DNA from: Stenotrophomonas oahuensis
Lineage (GTDB): Bacteria > Pseudomonadota > Gammaproteobacteria > Xanthomonadales > Xanthomonadaceae
Length of the DNA: 64,000 nucleotides
Assembly (NCBI RefSeq): GCF_031834595.1
Contig: NZ_CP115541.1
Coordinates: forward strand, 3,156,501-3,220,500
Direction of reading: 5' to 3'
Positions 18,602-27,210 of this stretch are shown one piece after another. The position numbers and the translations under genes are program-made. The notes beneath the pieces were generated by a model. That model saw only the letters and a list, made by a program, of their open reading frames with translations. It was not told where the DNA came from and made no database searches. Position 1 is the stretch's first letter; each line of letters opens with the position of its first letter.

Positions 18602-18673
18602 GGCAATCCCTCTGTGTGCGACGCGTCGGTTGGAACGCAGGTCCAGAGTGGGATTTTTTAGCTGAATAGGCAA

Positions 18674-18702
18674 TTAAAAAGGCCGATACCGCGGTATCGG
18701 CC
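18674..18702 (-). terminator. Rho-independent terminator of the pst-phoU operon
   Basis: A 22-base perfect palindrome GGCCGATACC/GGTATCGGCC (18681-18702) followed on the minus strand by TTTTTAATT. It lies 34 bases after the phoU stop. Confidence 0.9.
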
Positions 18703-18716
18703 TGTAACAGCATGTA
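18703..18716 (-). promoter_or_regulatory. RstA-box-like motif upstream of the rcnB-like gene
   Basis: Minus-strand TACATGCTGTTACA, i.e. plus-strand TGTAACA repeated with ten-base spacing. It matches the site at 8546-8559 in the mac/two-component intergenic region at all but one base, in the same orientation relative to the minus-strand genes. It directly abuts the phoU terminator and lies about 100 bases before the rcnB-like start. Confidence 0.45.
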
Positions 18717-18736
18717 ACACGCCACTGGAAGGTGGG

Positions 18737-19444
18737 TCAGATCTGCCCGGCGCTGCTGGTCTCGTCGCGCTTCTCACGCGGCGGCAATGCCTGCTCGCCA
18801 TGCACCAGGAACCACACGTTTTCGGCGATGTTGGTGGCATGGTCGCCCACGCGCTCCAGGTTCTTGGCCATGAACAGCAGATGCGTGCACGGAGTGATGT
18901 TGCGCGGATCTTCCATCATGTAGGTCAGCAGCTCGCGGAACAGCGCGGTGTACTGCGCGTCCAGGCGGGCATCGTCATCGCGAAGGGCCAACGCGGCCAC
19001 GGCATCGTTGTCGCGATAGGCTTCGATGGCACGGCGCACCTGCTGCGCGGCCAGCCGACCCAGCGCCCGCAGGCCCTGGATCTGCGGCAGCGGCGGGGCC
19101 TTGCTGAGCGCGATCGAACGCTTGGCGACGTTGGCCGCGTAGTCGCCGATGCGCTCGATGTCGGCGGGAATGCGCAGCCCGGCCAGGATTTCGCGCAGGT
19201 CGCGCGCCATCGGCCCGCGCAGCGCCAGGCGCATCACGTCGTGGCTGATCTGCTGTTCCAGCGCATCGATGGCTTCGTCGTTGGCGATGATGCGCTGGGC
19301 GGCGTGGTCATCACGCTTCTCGATGACGTCCATCGACGCTTCCAGCTGGGCGACGGCCATCTCGCCCATGCGCACGATCTCGGCCACCAGCCGCTGCTGT
19401 TCTTCGTCGTAGCTCTTGACGATGTGGTCGTTGGGAATGCTCAT
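18737..19444 (-). CDS. phoU: Phosphate signalling protein PhoU
   Basis: A 235-residue helical protein with two three-helix PhoU repeats, each with the metal-binding type pattern: DVIEKRDDHAAQRIIANDEAIDALE plus RIPADIERIGDYAANVAKR in the first, and NLERVGDHATNIAENVWFLV in the second. It restrains PhoR/PhoB signalling when the Pst transporter senses enough phosphate. It is the last gene of pstSCAB-phoU, 50 bases after pstB with a SMAG palindrome between them, and is followed by a strong terminator. Confidence 0.97.
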   Translation of the reverse strand: MSIPNDHIVKSYDEEQQRLVAEIVRMGEMAVAQLEASMDVIEKRDDHAAQRIIANDEAIDALEQQISHDVMRLALRGPMARDLREILAGLRIPADIERIGDYAANVAKRSIALSKAPPLPQIQGLRALGRLAAQQVRRAIEAYRDNDAVAALALRDDDARLDAQYTALFRELLTYMMEDPRNITPCTHLLFMAKNLERVGDHATNIAENVWFLVHGEQALPPREKRDETSSAGQI

Positions 19445-19455
19445 GATCGGTTTCC

Positions 19456-19477
19456 GTAGAGCCGGGCTTGCCCGGCT
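19456..19477 (+). repeat. SMAG palindrome between pstB and phoU
   Basis: A single GTAGAGCCGGGCTTGCCCGGC element in the 50-base pstB-phoU gap. An intra-operon hairpin here could set the phoU:pstB ratio; that role is inferred. Confidence 0.75.
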
Positions 19478-19494
19478 GAATGATGGGGGATGCC

Positions 19495-20352
19495 TTAACC
19501 AAACCGCCCGGTGATGTAATCCTCGGTCTGCTGCTTGTTCGGCTGCGAGAAGATCACTTCAGTACGGTCGTGCTCGATCAGGTCACCCAGGTACATGAAG
19601 GCGGTGTAGTCGGAAACGCGCGCCGCCTGCTGCATGTTGTGGGTGACGATCACGATGGTGTAGTCGTGCTTGAGCTCCTCCACCAGCTGCTCGATGCGGC
19701 TGGTCGAGATCGGGTCCAGCGCCGAGGTCGGTTCGTCCAGTAACAGCACGTCCGGGCGCAGCGCCACCGCACGGGCGATACACAGACGCTGCTGCTGGCC
19801 GCCGGACAGACCCAGCGCGCTCTGGTTGAGCTTGTCCTTCACCTCGTCCCACAGCGCGCCCTGGCGCAGCGCCTGCTCGACGCGCACGTTCATGTCTGCC
19901 TTGGACAGCTTCTCGTGGTGGCGGATGCCGTAGGCGACGTTCTCGAAGATGGTCATCGGAAACGGCACCGGCTTCTGGAACACCATGCCGACCTTGCTGC
20001 GCAGGCGGTTCATCGGGTACTTCGGCGACAGGATATTCTCGCCGTCCAGAAGCACTTCACCCTTGGCTTCCAGCTTCGGGTACAGCGCGTAGATGCGGTT
20101 GAAGATGCGCAGCAGGGTCGACTTGCCGCAGCCGGAGGGGCCGATCAGCGCGGTGACGCGCTTTTCCGGAATCTCCAGATGGATGTCCTTCAGCGCGTGG
20201 AACTTGTCGTAGTAGAAGTCCAGGCCGCGCGCGGCCAGCTTGATCGGGGCCGGGTTGCCCAGCGATTCGTGCGAAGCCGGCACCGCGATGCGCTGCATCG
20301 ACACGGCATTGGTGAGATCGTTCATGGCGATGTCCGCGGAAAAGTCAGTCAT
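19495..20352 (-). CDS. pstB: Phosphate ABC transporter ATP-binding protein PstB
   Basis: ATPase of the high-affinity Pst phosphate importer, 285 residues. Walker [11 protein letters not shown]-loop in [22 protein letters not shown], signature [14 protein letters not shown], Walker [13 protein letters not shown], switch His in [13 protein letters not shown]. An N-terminal extension of about 30 residues precedes the ABC core; internal ATGs at residues 10 and 19 could be the true start. It overlaps pstA by eight bases, indicating coupled translation. Confidence 0.97.
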   Translation of the reverse strand: MTDFSADIAMNDLTNAVSMQRIAVPASHESLGNPAPIKLAARGLDFYYDKFHALKDIHLEIPEKRVTALIGPSGCGKSTLLRIFNRIYALYPKLEAKGEVLLDGENILSPKYPMNRLRSKVGMVFQKPVPFPMTIFENVAYGIRHHEKLSKADMNVRVEQALRQGALWDEVKDKLNQSALGLSGGQQQRLCIARAVALRPDVLLLDEPTSALDPISTSRIEQLVEELKHDYTIVIVTHNMQQAARVSDYTAFMYLGDLIEHDRTEVIFSQPNKQQTEDYITGRFG

Positions 20353-21208
20353 GGGAGATACGGTTGCGCAGCAGGATGCCGCGCGCCGAAAGGCTTACCA
20401 GCAATACGAAGACGGTCAGCACCAGGGCACCGGCCCAGGCGAGGGTCTGCCAGGATTCATACGGGCTGCCGGCAAACTGGTTCATCACCACCGGCACGCT
20501 GGCCATCGGCTGGAACACGTTGCTGTTCCAATACTGGTTGCCGAACGCCGTGAACAGCAGCGGAGCGGTTTCACCCGAGATTCGGGCCAGCGCCAGCAGG
20601 ATGCCGGTGACGATGCCGGCCGAGGCGCTGCGGTACAGCACCTGCACGGTCACCTTCCACTGCGGGATACCCAGCGACAGCGCGGCTTCGCGCATCTGCG
20701 AGGGCACCAGGCGCAGCATTTCGTCGGTCGTACGCACCACCACCGGCAGCACGATGAACGCCAGCGCCAGCGCACCGGCAAAAGCCGAGAACTGGCCCCC
20801 CGTCTGCATCACGAACAGGGTGTAGACGAACAGGCCGAGCACGATCGACGGGGCCGAGAGCAGGATGTCGTTGACGAAGCGGACCACGGTGCCGGCCTTG
20901 CGGGCGTTGCCATACTCGGCCAGCCAGGTACCGGCCAGCACGCCCAGCGGGGTGCCGATGGCAATGGCCAGCACACACATCACCGCGCTGCCGAAGAAGG
21001 CATTGGCCAGGCCACCTTCCTGCATCGGCGGCGGGGTCATCTGGGTGAAGAGGTTCCAGTTGATGCCGGCCAGGCCCTTGGCCGCCAGCGTCCACAGGAT
21101 CCAACCCAGGAAGAACAGGCCGAACAGCGCGGTGGCCACCGACAGGGTGATGGCAACGACGTTGCCGATACGGCGACGCAGGTACAGCGAATCAGCGGCG
21201 GTGGACAT
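20345..21208 (-). CDS. pstA: Phosphate ABC transporter permease PstA
   Basis: Inner-membrane permease subunit of the Pst transporter, 287 residues, with about six membrane helices (for example [18 protein letters not shown] near the N-terminus and [20 protein letters not shown] at the C-terminus). The coupling-loop (EAA-type) segment is [28 protein letters not shown]. Its ATG overlaps the last base of the pstC stop (TGATG) and its end overlaps pstB, as in a tightly packed operon. Confidence 0.96.
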   Translation of the reverse strand: MSTAADSLYLRRRIGNVVAITLSVATALFGLFFLGWILWTLAAKGLAGINWNLFTQMTPPPMQEGGLANAFFGSAVMCVLAIAIGTPLGVLAGTWLAEYGNARKAGTVVRFVNDILLSAPSIVLGLFVYTLFVMQTGGQFSAFAGALALAFIVLPVVVRTTDEMLRLVPSQMREAALSLGIPQWKVTVQVLYRSASAGIVTGILLALARISGETAPLLFTAFGNQYWNSNVFQPMASVPVVMNQFAGSPYESWQTLAWAGALVLTVFVLLVSLSARGILLRNRISHD

Positions 21209-22176
21209 CAGTTGCCCTCCTTGCGGGCCAAGCGCATCAGCATCAGGCGGGCAATTGCCAGCACCACGAAGGTCACGATGAACAGCACGAAGCCGAGCAG
21301 CAGCAGCGCCGAACGGTAGGTCTCGGTGGCTTCACCAAAGTCGTTGGCGATCAGCGCGGCAATGGTGGTCCCCGGTTCCAGCAGCGACGGCGACAGGCGC
21401 ACGCTGTTGCCGATCACGAAGGCCACCGCCATGGTTTCACCCAGGGCGCGGCCGAGGCCGAGGAAGACGCCGCCAATCACCGCCGAGCGGGTGTAGGGCA
21501 GCACGATGTCCCAGCTGACTTCCCACTTGGTGGAGCCCAGCGCGTAGGCCGATTCCTTCAGGCGGGTCGGCACGGTCAGGAACACTTCACGCATCACCGA
21601 GGAGATGAACGGAATGACCATGATCGCCAGCACGAAGCCGGCGGTGAGCACACCGATACCCAGCGGCGGACCCTGGAACAGCGGGCCGATCAGCGGCCAC
21701 TCGCCCAGGGTTTCGTTGAGGGTAGGGGTGACATATTCGGTCATCACCGGCACCAGCACGAACAGGCCCCACATGCCGTAGATGATCGACGGAATGCCGG
21801 CCAGCAGTTCAATGGCGGTACCGACCGGGCCGCGCATCCAGCGCGGAGCCACCTCGGTGAGGAAGAAGGCGATACCGAAGCTTACCGGTACGGCGATCAG
21901 CATTGCGATCAGCGCGGTGACCAGGGTGCCGTAGATCGGCGCAAGCGCACCGAACTTGTTTTCCACCGGATTCCAGTCGGAGGAATAGAAGAAGCTCAGG
22001 CCCTGCTCCTGCAGGGCATGACGGCCGCCCCACAGCATCGACAGTGCCGCGCAGGCCAGCGCGATCAGGACCAGGACAACGGTGGCGACCAGCACCCCTT
22101 TGAAGATCTTGTCGTTGCGGGCATCACGCAGGTCGCGCGTGGACGGTGCAGGTACAGGCTGGGCGATGGCATTCAT
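21208..22176 (-). CDS. pstC: Phosphate ABC transporter permease PstC
   Basis: Partner permease of PstA, 322 residues. Six helices, including [21 protein letters not shown] and the last [21 protein letters not shown], plus the coupling loop [31 protein letters not shown] at 22176 ([13 protein letters not shown]) was chosen over a longer open frame that reads through SMAG repeats. It is about 145 bases downstream of pstS1; the gap holds an inverted SMAG pair that probably lowers expression of pstCAB relative to the binding protein. Confidence 0.95.
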   Translation of the reverse strand: MNAIAQPVPAPSTRDLRDARNDKIFKGVLVATVVLVLIALACAALSMLWGGRHALQEQGLSFFYSSDWNPVENKFGALAPIYGTLVTALIAMLIAVPVSFGIAFFLTEVAPRWMRGPVGTAIELLAGIPSIIYGMWGLFVLVPVMTEYVTPTLNETLGEWPLIGPLFQGPPLGIGVLTAGFVLAIMVIPFISSVMREVFLTVPTRLKESAYALGSTKWEVSWDIVLPYTRSAVIGGVFLGLGRALGETMAVAFVIGNSVRLSPSLLEPGTTIAALIANDFGEATETYRSALLLLGFVLFIVTFVVLAIARLMLMRLARKEGN

Positions 22177-22226
22177 GGGAAAGGCGAGGGCCCGGGGTTG
22201 TGGTGCGATGCGGGGAATGACGCTTT

Positions 22227-22296
22227 GTAGAGCCGGGCTTGCCCGGCTGCACGCGGTGTTGCGGTGGTCCGCAATGCCGGGCAAGCCCGGCACTAC
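22227..22296. repeat. Inverted SMAG pair between pstS1 and pstC
   Basis: GTAG-led AGCCGGGCTTGCCCGGCT (22227-22248) faces TGCCGGGCAAGCCCGGCA-CTAC (22275-22296). In RNA the two copies can pair with each other or fold separately. Binding-protein genes are often followed by such stabilising structures. Confidence 0.78.
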
Positions 22297-22321
22297 GCAA
22301 ATGGCCCCAAGGGCCGCGTTT

Positions 22322-23413
22322 TTACTTGAACTCAGTCGACCAGTAGCCTTCGATCTGGGTCACCAGTTCCGCCGGCAGCGGCACGTAGTGCAGTTCGTTG
22401 GCCTGGGCCTGGCCGTTCTCGAAGGCCCACTTGAAGAACGCCAGGGTGTCCTTGCTGCGCTTGGCATCCTTGGGCTGCTTGTGCATCAGCATGAAGTTGG
22501 TGGCGGTGATCGGCCATGCCTGGTCGCCCGGGGCATTGGTGATGACCAGGTTGAAGTCCTTGGCGCTGGCCCAGTCGGCGCTGGCAGCGGCAGCGGCGAA
22601 GGTTTCGGCGGTCGGCTGCACCCAGTTGCCAGCGGCGTTCTGCATCGAGGCGTACGGCATGCCGTTCTGCAGGGCGTAGGCCAGTTCGACGTAGCCGATC
22701 GAACCCTTGATCTGCTTCACGTACGAGGCCACGCCTTCGTTGCCCTTGCCACCCACGCCGTCCGGCCACTGCACCGAGGTGCCTTCGCCGACCTTGCTCT
22801 TCCAGTCCGGGCTGACCTTGGACAGGTAGTTGGAGAAGTTGAAGGTGGTGCCCGAACCGTCGGAACGGTGGACCAGGGTGATCTTGCCGTCGGGCAGCTT
22901 CACGCCCGGGTTGGCGGCGACGATGGCCGGGTCGTTCCAGGTCTTGACCTTGCCCAGGAAGATGTCGGCCAGCAGCGCGCCGCTCAGGCGCAGCTTGCCG
23001 GCTTCCAGGCCTTCAATGTTGACCACCGGAACCACGCCGCCGATGGCGGACGGGAACTGGCCGAGGCCGGCCTGGGCCAGCTCTTCGCTGGACAGCGGCT
23101 TGTCGGAGGAACCGAAGTCGACGGTGCCGGCCTTGATCTGGGCGATACCGCCACCCGAACCGATCGACTGGTAGTTGACCTTGGCACCGGTGGCGGCGTT
23201 GTAGTCAGCCGACCACTTGGACACCAGCGGGAAGATGAAGGAAGCGCCGGCACCGGAGATTTCGGCGCTGATCTTGTCGCCAGCCGCCGGGGCAGCAGCG
23301 GGGGCGTCGGCCGCCGGAGCGGTGGCCTGGCCTTCAGCAGCCGGCTTGCAGGCGGACAGGCCCAGGGCGATGGCCAGGGAAAGGGCGGCGAAGCCGGCCG
23401 ATTGCAGTTTCAT
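22322..23413 (-). CDS. pstS: Phosphate-binding lipoprotein PstS (first copy)
   Basis: Phosphate-binding component feeding PstCAB, 363 residues. It has a lipoprotein signal (IALGLSACKP, lipidated Cys22) and an Ala/Pro-rich tether of about 25 residues. The mature PBP_like domain follows, with phosphate-contact motifs SGAGASFIFPLVSKW, GSGGGIAQI, DFGSSDKPLS and VHRSDGSGTTFNFSNYLS. It is thus membrane-anchored, unlike the second copy next to it, which has a cleavable Sec signal and no tether. A Pho-box-like array lies about 55 bases upstream. It heads the pstS-C-A-B-phoU cluster. Confidence 0.96.
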   Translation of the reverse strand: MKLQSAGFAALSLAIALGLSACKPAAEGQATAPAADAPAAAPAAGDKISAEISGAGASFIFPLVSKWSADYNAATGAKVNYQSIGSGGGIAQIKAGTVDFGSSDKPLSSEELAQAGLGQFPSAIGGVVPVVNIEGLEAGKLRLSGALLADIFLGKVKTWNDPAIVAANPGVKLPDGKITLVHRSDGSGTTFNFSNYLSKVSPDWKSKVGEGTSVQWPDGVGGKGNEGVASYVKQIKGSIGYVELAYALQNGMPYASMQNAAGNWVQPTAETFAAAAASADWASAKDFNLVITNAPGDQAWPITATNFMLMHKQPKDAKRSKDTLAFFKWAFENGQAQANELHYVPLPAELVTQIEGYWSTEFK

Positions 23414-23467
23414 GCGTCACTCCATAGCGGGAAAAGGGCCGGTCTGGCCGGCTGACGCTGCTATGAA

Positions 23468-23496
23468 ATGATGTTTTTGTTACAGCCGTATGACGC
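23468..23496 (-). promoter_or_regulatory. Pho-box-like array upstream of pstS1
   Basis: On the minus strand three 7-base units at 11-base steps: GCGTCAT, CTGTAAC and ACATCAT, separated by four bases, approximating the PhoB half-site CTGTCAT. It lies about 55 bases from the pstS1 start. A further similar pair (CAGTCAT-N4-CCATCAC) at 23505-23522 is not in phase. Confidence 0.6.
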
Positions 23497-23587
23497 ACCC
23501 GTCGGTGATGGGGTAATGACTGTTGGAACAAGGGCTTACGTGGATAAATGGCTGGAAGCGAGAGGCGGTCGGGCGGGTCTCTGAAAC

Positions 23588-23615
23588 AAAAAAGCGCGGA
23601 TCAGATGATCCGCGC
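23588..23615 (-). terminator. Terminator after the second pstS
   Basis: Minus-strand hairpin GCGCGGAT / ATCCGCGC followed by TTTTTT. It separates the second pstS from the pstS1-phoU operon, so the two are transcribed independently. Confidence 0.88.
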
Positions 23616-23672
23616 CCGGGGGTGCCGGCAGGGGGAGAGAGGACCTGCCGGCACCGCTGCTTCGTCCCGTCA

Positions 23673-23777
23673 GTGCCGACCAACGGTCGGCACCTACCGC
23701 TGATTGACCCGGTGAGGATTCACCGGTCATTGCCGCGGTGTGGAATCACCGGTAGGTCACGACCGTTGGTCGTGACC
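23673..23777. repeat. Inverted SMAG pair downstream of the second pstS
   Basis: GTGCCGACCAACGGTCGGCAC-CTAC (23673-23697) and GTAGGTCACGACCGTTGGTC (23752-23777) in opposite orientation, in the 371-base pstS1-pstS2 gap. The gap otherwise holds the pstS2 terminator and the pstS1 Pho-box-like array; I see no gene in it. Confidence 0.78.
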
Positions 23778-23784
23778 GGGTCGA

Positions 23785-24804
23785 TCAGTACTTCAGGTTC
23801 TGCGACCAGTAGGTGTCGATCTGCTTCACGAGCGAGTCCGGCAGCGGCACGTAGTCCAGCTGCTTGGCCTGTGCGTCGCCGTTCTTGTAGATCCAGCGGA
23901 AGAACTCCTGGCTGGCCTTGGCACCGGCGGCGTTCTTCGGCTGCTTCTGCATCAGGATGAAGTTGGTGGCGGTGATCGGCCACGCTTCAGCACCCGGGGC
24001 GTTGGTCATCACCAGGTAGAAGTCCTTGGCGTTGGCCCAGTCGGCGCTGGCAGCGGCGGCCGAGAACGAGGCGTCGCTCGGCTGCACGATCTTGCCGGCG
24101 GCGTTCTTCATGGCGGTGTAGGACAGCTTGTTCTGCAGGGCGTAGGACAGTTCGACGTAGCCGATGCCGCCCTTGATCTGCTTCACGTAAGCGGCGACGC
24201 CTTCGTTGCCCTTGCCGCCGATGCCGGCCGGCCACTGCACCGAGGTGCCTTCACCGACCTTGCTCTTCCACTCCGGGCTGACCTTGGACAGGTAGTTGAC
24301 GAAGTTGAAGGTGGTGCCCGAACCGTCGGAGCGGTGCACGACGGTGATCTTCTGGTTCGGCAGGGTGACGCCCGGGTTCAGCGCGGCAATGGCCGGGTCG
24401 TTCCAGGTCTTGACCTTGCCCTGGAAGATGTTGGCCAGGGTGGGGCCGTCCAGCTTCAGCGCGCCCGGGGCGACGCCTGCCACGTTGACCACCGGCACCA
24501 CGCCGCCGATCACCGACGGGAACTGGGCCAGGCCGGCAGCGGCGAGTTCTTCCGGCTTCAGCGGGGCATCGGACGAACCGAAGTCCACGGTCTTGGCCTT
24601 GATCTGGGCAATACCACCGCCGGAACCGATGGACTGGTAGTTGACCTTCTTGCCGGTGGCGGCGTTGTAGTCGGCCGACCACTTCGACATGACCGGATAG
24701 ATGAACGATGCGCCTGCGCCGGTGACATCGGCGGCATTGGCGGCAAACACGGACGACGCGGCGATGACGGCAACGGCAAGGCGCGACTTGAAGGCGTGGA
24801 TCAC
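23785..24804 (-). CDS. pstS: Phosphate-binding periplasmic protein PstS (second copy)
   Basis: A second PstS-family protein, 339 residues, with a Sec signal peptide (MIHAFKSRLAVAVIAASSVFAANA) and no lipobox. The mature sequence starts ADVTGAGASFIYPVMSKW and keeps the contacts GSGGGIAQI, DFGSSDAPL and VHRSDGSGTTFNF, aligning end to end with the lipoprotein copy. It is therefore a clear tandem paralogue, probably a free periplasmic pool feeding the same PstCAB. Five 11-base-spaced Pho-box units lie just upstream and a terminator follows. It lies between the phosphate porin gene and pstS1, all on one strand. Confidence 0.95.
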   Translation of the reverse strand: MIHAFKSRLAVAVIAASSVFAANAADVTGAGASFIYPVMSKWSADYNAATGKKVNYQSIGSGGGIAQIKAKTVDFGSSDAPLKPEELAAAGLAQFPSVIGGVVPVVNVAGVAPGALKLDGPTLANIFQGKVKTWNDPAIAALNPGVTLPNQKITVVHRSDGSGTTFNFVNYLSKVSPEWKSKVGEGTSVQWPAGIGGKGNEGVAAYVKQIKGGIGYVELSYALQNKLSYTAMKNAAGKIVQPSDASFSAAAASADWANAKDFYLVMTNAPGAEAWPITATNFILMQKQPKNAAGAKASQEFFRWIYKNGDAQAKQLDYVPLPDSLVKQIDTYWSQNLKY

Positions 24805-24859
24805 GGGGTGGCTCCTGGGATGGATGACGGTGCGGGGTGTCCCGCCCGGCGCTCATTCC

Positions 24860-24910
24860 ATAACGGTTCCGTGACAGCGCAGCGACTGTCATATGAAAGA
24901 CCTATGACAG
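24860..24910 (-). promoter_or_regulatory. Extended Pho box array (five 11-base repeats) upstream of the second pstS
   Basis: Minus-strand units CTGTCAT, CTTTCAT, CAGTCGC, CTGTCAC and CCGTTAT, each separated by exactly four bases (AGGT, ATGA, TGCG, GGAA). This is the 11-base PhoB period, giving at least two overlapping Pho boxes. The proximal end is 56 bases from the ATG. TATGGA overlapping the last unit may be the -10. Confidence 0.8.
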
Positions 24911-24933
24911 CGCGCTGCGCTGTCCACGCATGT

Positions 24934-24990
24934 CACCTTATCCCCCCGCCTTCGGCGCGCCCCCTTCAACAAGAAGGGGGCTCTTCCCCA
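24934..24990 (-). repeat. 57-bp dispersed repeat, copy A
   Basis: A 57-base segment identical, in inverted orientation, to 28737-28793. It contains a strong hairpin (GCCCCCTT / AAGGGGGC around CAACAAG) flanked by CTTATCCCCCCGCC and CTCTTCCCCA. It does not start with GTAG and is distinct from SMAG. Coding potential is absent. Confidence 0.85.
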
Positions 24991-25012
24991 GATGGCACAA
25001 GGGCTTGTGGAG

Positions 25013-25072
25013 GGGTAGCGTCGGTCGCAAGACGACGGCCGTGAACGGCTCAACGCCCGGTGACGCATGACC
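25013..25072 (+). repeat. About 60-bp dispersed repeat, copy A
   Basis: Begins GGGTAG, carries an imperfect palindrome (GTCGGTCGCAAGACGAC) and ends GGTGACGCATGACC. Roughly 50 of 60 positions match 55927-55986 by eye. It is longer than a SMAG unit because similarity extends about 35 bases past the palindrome. It occupies part of the 337-base gap between the porin and the second pstS. Confidence 0.65.
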
Positions 25073-25088
25073 CCAAATCGGAAACGCA

Positions 25089-25118
25089 AAAAGGGCGCAG
25101 CCCAAGCTGCGCCCTTTT
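25089..25118. terminator. Terminator of the phosphate porin gene
   Basis: Perfect stem AAAAGGGCGCAG / CTGCGCCCTTTT with a six-base loop. On the minus strand it is followed by a T-run (CCCTTTTTGCG); it is symmetrical enough to work both ways. Confidence 0.88.
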
Positions 25119-25141
25119 CTATTACAACCAACTACCCGTTC

Positions 25142-26353
25142 TTACCAGAAGAACTGCAGACGCGCTTCCAGAATGTTCGGATCGTCATTGACGAACGTAC
25201 GCGCGGTCGAGCTGTACTTCTTGCTGTCCACCATCACGTAGTTCAGCATGAACTTGGTGTTGGAGCGCCAGTAGTAGTTCACGCCCACGGTCCAGATGTC
25301 CATCTTGCCACCCAGCACGCCGTCCACGATCGGCGGGCGACCGGCGACCGGGTTGGCGGTCAGGTTGCCATCGTCCAGGTTCATCGAGTCGTAACGCGCG
25401 CCCAGCTGCCACATGCCGCGGCCCGGTTCGTCCGGCAGGCCGGTGCTCGGCACGCCGCTCTTGTAGCCCCAGGTTTCGCCGGTGATGTTCCACACGCCGC
25501 TGACGTAGAAGCCGTCGCTGGTGTAGTTGTCGCGCGTCATGCGCTTGGCCTTGCTGGTGTAGTACTCGGCCTGGGCCTTGAACGGACCGCCGATGTACAT
25601 CGCTTCAGCACCCAGGGTGCTGACCTTGTCGGTGTCGGTCATGTTGCCGCTGTCGACCAGACGCGCGGTGGCAAGGTCGGCATTCGGACGGGCACGCACG
25701 CGCAGGGTGTCGGCGTCGGTGTCGTAGTCGACATAGCTCAGGCCGAAGTGCAGGACCTGGCCCTTTTCATTGATCGGAGCCCAGGTGCCACGCGCACCGT
25801 AGCCGCTGCCGTGGGCCAGGTTGCGGGTCAGTTCGCGGCCGAAGGCGGAGGCGGTGATCGACCAGTTGTTGTCACCGTAGCTGTAGGCACCACCCAGACG
25901 ACGGGCGACCGCATAGGTGTTGGTGACCGCTGCCTTGGAAATGAAGTCGTTGTTCTTGGTGCTGGACAGTTCTTCCAGGCTGTTCGGCTGCTTGAACTGG
26001 CCGGCCTGGATGAAGTGGTTGGAGTTGCCGCCCAGCTTGTACTTGACGTTGGTGTCGAGGAACTTGTCCGCCTTGGCGTCGTAACCGACGACCCATTCCA
26101 CGTTGCCCGGGCCCTTGCCCTTGAGCACCAGTTCGGCGCGGCGCAGTTCGAATTCGCTGTCCTTGCCGTTAGCTGCGTCGCCGCCGTTGAGGTCGGTCAC
26201 ATCGTTGTCGAACCAGTTGCCGTCGGCCTGGACCAGGCCTTCAAACGTGATCTCCGAACCACCGATCACGTCGATGGCCACTTCGGCGTGAGCGGCCGGC
26301 ACGTACAGCGCGGCGACCACGGCCGCAGTGAGGAGTTGGCGATGCAGTTTCAT
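25142..26353 (-). CDS. Phosphate-selective porin (OprO/OprP family)
   Basis: Outer-membrane beta-barrel of 403 residues of the porin O/P family, which forms anion or phosphate/polyphosphate-specific channels. A signal peptide (LLTAAVVAALYVPAAHA) precedes GSEITFEGLVQADGNWFDND, and the C-terminus is FVNDDPNILEARLQFFW, ending in the aromatic residue needed for BAM insertion. ATG at 26353 was chosen over the upstream open frame because it starts the signal peptide. Neighbouring pstS genes and a Pho-box-like site upstream fit phosphate-starvation control. Selectivity (phosphate versus pyrophosphate) cannot be read from sequence. Confidence 0.92.
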   Translation of the reverse strand: MKLHRQLLTAAVVAALYVPAAHAEVAIDVIGGSEITFEGLVQADGNWFDNDVTDLNGGDAANGKDSEFELRRAELVLKGKGPGNVEWVVGYDAKADKFLDTNVKYKLGGNSNHFIQAGQFKQPNSLEELSSTKNNDFISKAAVTNTYAVARRLGGAYSYGDNNWSITASAFGRELTRNLAHGSGYGARGTWAPINEKGQVLHFGLSYVDYDTDADTLRVRARPNADLATARLVDSGNMTDTDKVSTLGAEAMYIGGPFKAQAEYYTSKAKRMTRDNYTSDGFYVSGVWNITGETWGYKSGVPSTGLPDEPGRGMWQLGARYDSMNLDDGNLTANPVAGRPPIVDGVLGGKMDIWTVGVNYYWRSNTKFMLNYVMVDSKKYSSTARTFVNDDPNILEARLQFFW

Positions 26354-26407
26354 GGAGAGGAGCCTTGCAGGCAGGTGGGAAGATGCTGCGCAGGCTAGAT
26401 CGTGAAG

Positions 26408-26436
26408 ATTGCGTAAATGTGACAGTTCCAGACAAT
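26408..26436 (-). promoter_or_regulatory. Weak Pho-box-like site upstream of the porin
   Basis: Minus-strand units ATTGTCT, CTGTCAC and ACGCAAT at 11-base steps; only the middle one is close to consensus CTGTCAT. It lies about 55 bases from the porin ATG, the same distance as for both pstS genes. Confidence 0.45.
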
Positions 26437-26535
26437 ACGGCACCGGCACGGAGCCACGCGCCGTCAAGGGCTGCCATTGATGCCAGAGCCAGATGACTGC
26501 GCGATTGCGCGCAGATGGCAGTCACGCCGCCGCGT

Positions 26536-27210
26536 TCAGGCGGCGGTTTTCTGCTTGAAGCGGCACAGGTCGCGGATCACGCACTGCGGGCAGTCCGGCT
26601 TGCGCGCCTTGCACACATAGCGGCCGTGCAGGATCAGCCAGTGGTGGGCGTCGAGCAGGAACTCGGCCGGAATCACCTTGACCAGCAGGTCTTCGACCGT
26701 GCGCACGTCCTTGCCCGGGGCCAGGCCGGTGCGATTGGCTACGCGGAAGATGTGGGTGTCCACGGCCATCACCGGCTCGCCGAAGGCGGTGTTGAGCACC
26801 ACGTTGGCGGTCTTGCGACCCACGCCGGGCAGTGCTTCCAGCGCGGCCCGGTCGCGCGGCACTTCACCGCCGTGCTGTTCGATCAGCAGGCGGCAGGTGG
26901 CGATCACGTTTTTCGCTTTGGCGTTGAACAGGCCGATGGTGGCGATGTATTTCTTCAGGCCATCTTCGCCCAGTGCCAGGATCGCCTGAGGCGTGTTGGC
27001 CACGGGGAACAGCTTGCGGGTGGCCTTGTTCACGCCGACGTCGGTGGCCTGCGCGGACAGCGCAACGGCGACCAGCAGTTCGAACGGCGTGGTGTACTCC
27101 AACTCGGTTTTCGGATGCGGATTGAGCTCACGCAGGCGGGTGAACATCTCCACCACGTCGGCTTTGGGCATGCGCGCGCTGCGCGGCGCTGCCTTGGTTG
27201 CAGGGGGCAT
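26536..27210 (-). CDS. nth: Endonuclease III
   Basis: DNA glycosylase/AP lyase that removes oxidised pyrimidines in base excision repair; 224 residues. The helix-hairpin-helix LPGVGRKTANVVL holds the catalytic Lys and is followed by the catalytic Asp in MAVDTHIFRVANR. The C-terminal [4Fe-4S] ligands have the canonical spacing C-X6-C-X2-C-X5-C (CKARKPDCPQCVIRDLC). The stop and the upstream small gene overlap by one base at the nth start, so nth is second in a two-gene unit. Confidence 0.97.
   Translation of the reverse strand: MPPATKAAPRSARMPKADVVEMFTRLRELNPHPKTELEYTTPFELLVAVALSAQATDVGVNKATRKLFPVANTPQAILALGEDGLKKYIATIGLFNAKAKNVIATCRLLIEQHGGEVPRDRAALEALPGVGRKTANVVLNTAFGEPVMAVDTHIFRVANRTGLAPGKDVRTVEDLLVKVIPAEFLLDAHHWLILHGRYVCKARKPDCPQCVIRDLCRFKQKTAA

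Noticed and set aside
22082..23455. A 457-codon plus-strand frame opposite pstS1 and pstC
   Set aside because: Antisense to the lipoprotein pstS, runs through SMAG repeats, and has no domain.
24800..25141. Possible small gene in the pstS2-porin gap
   Set aside because: The open frames coincide with Pho boxes, the 57-bp repeat and a terminator; no ribosome site or conserved protein.
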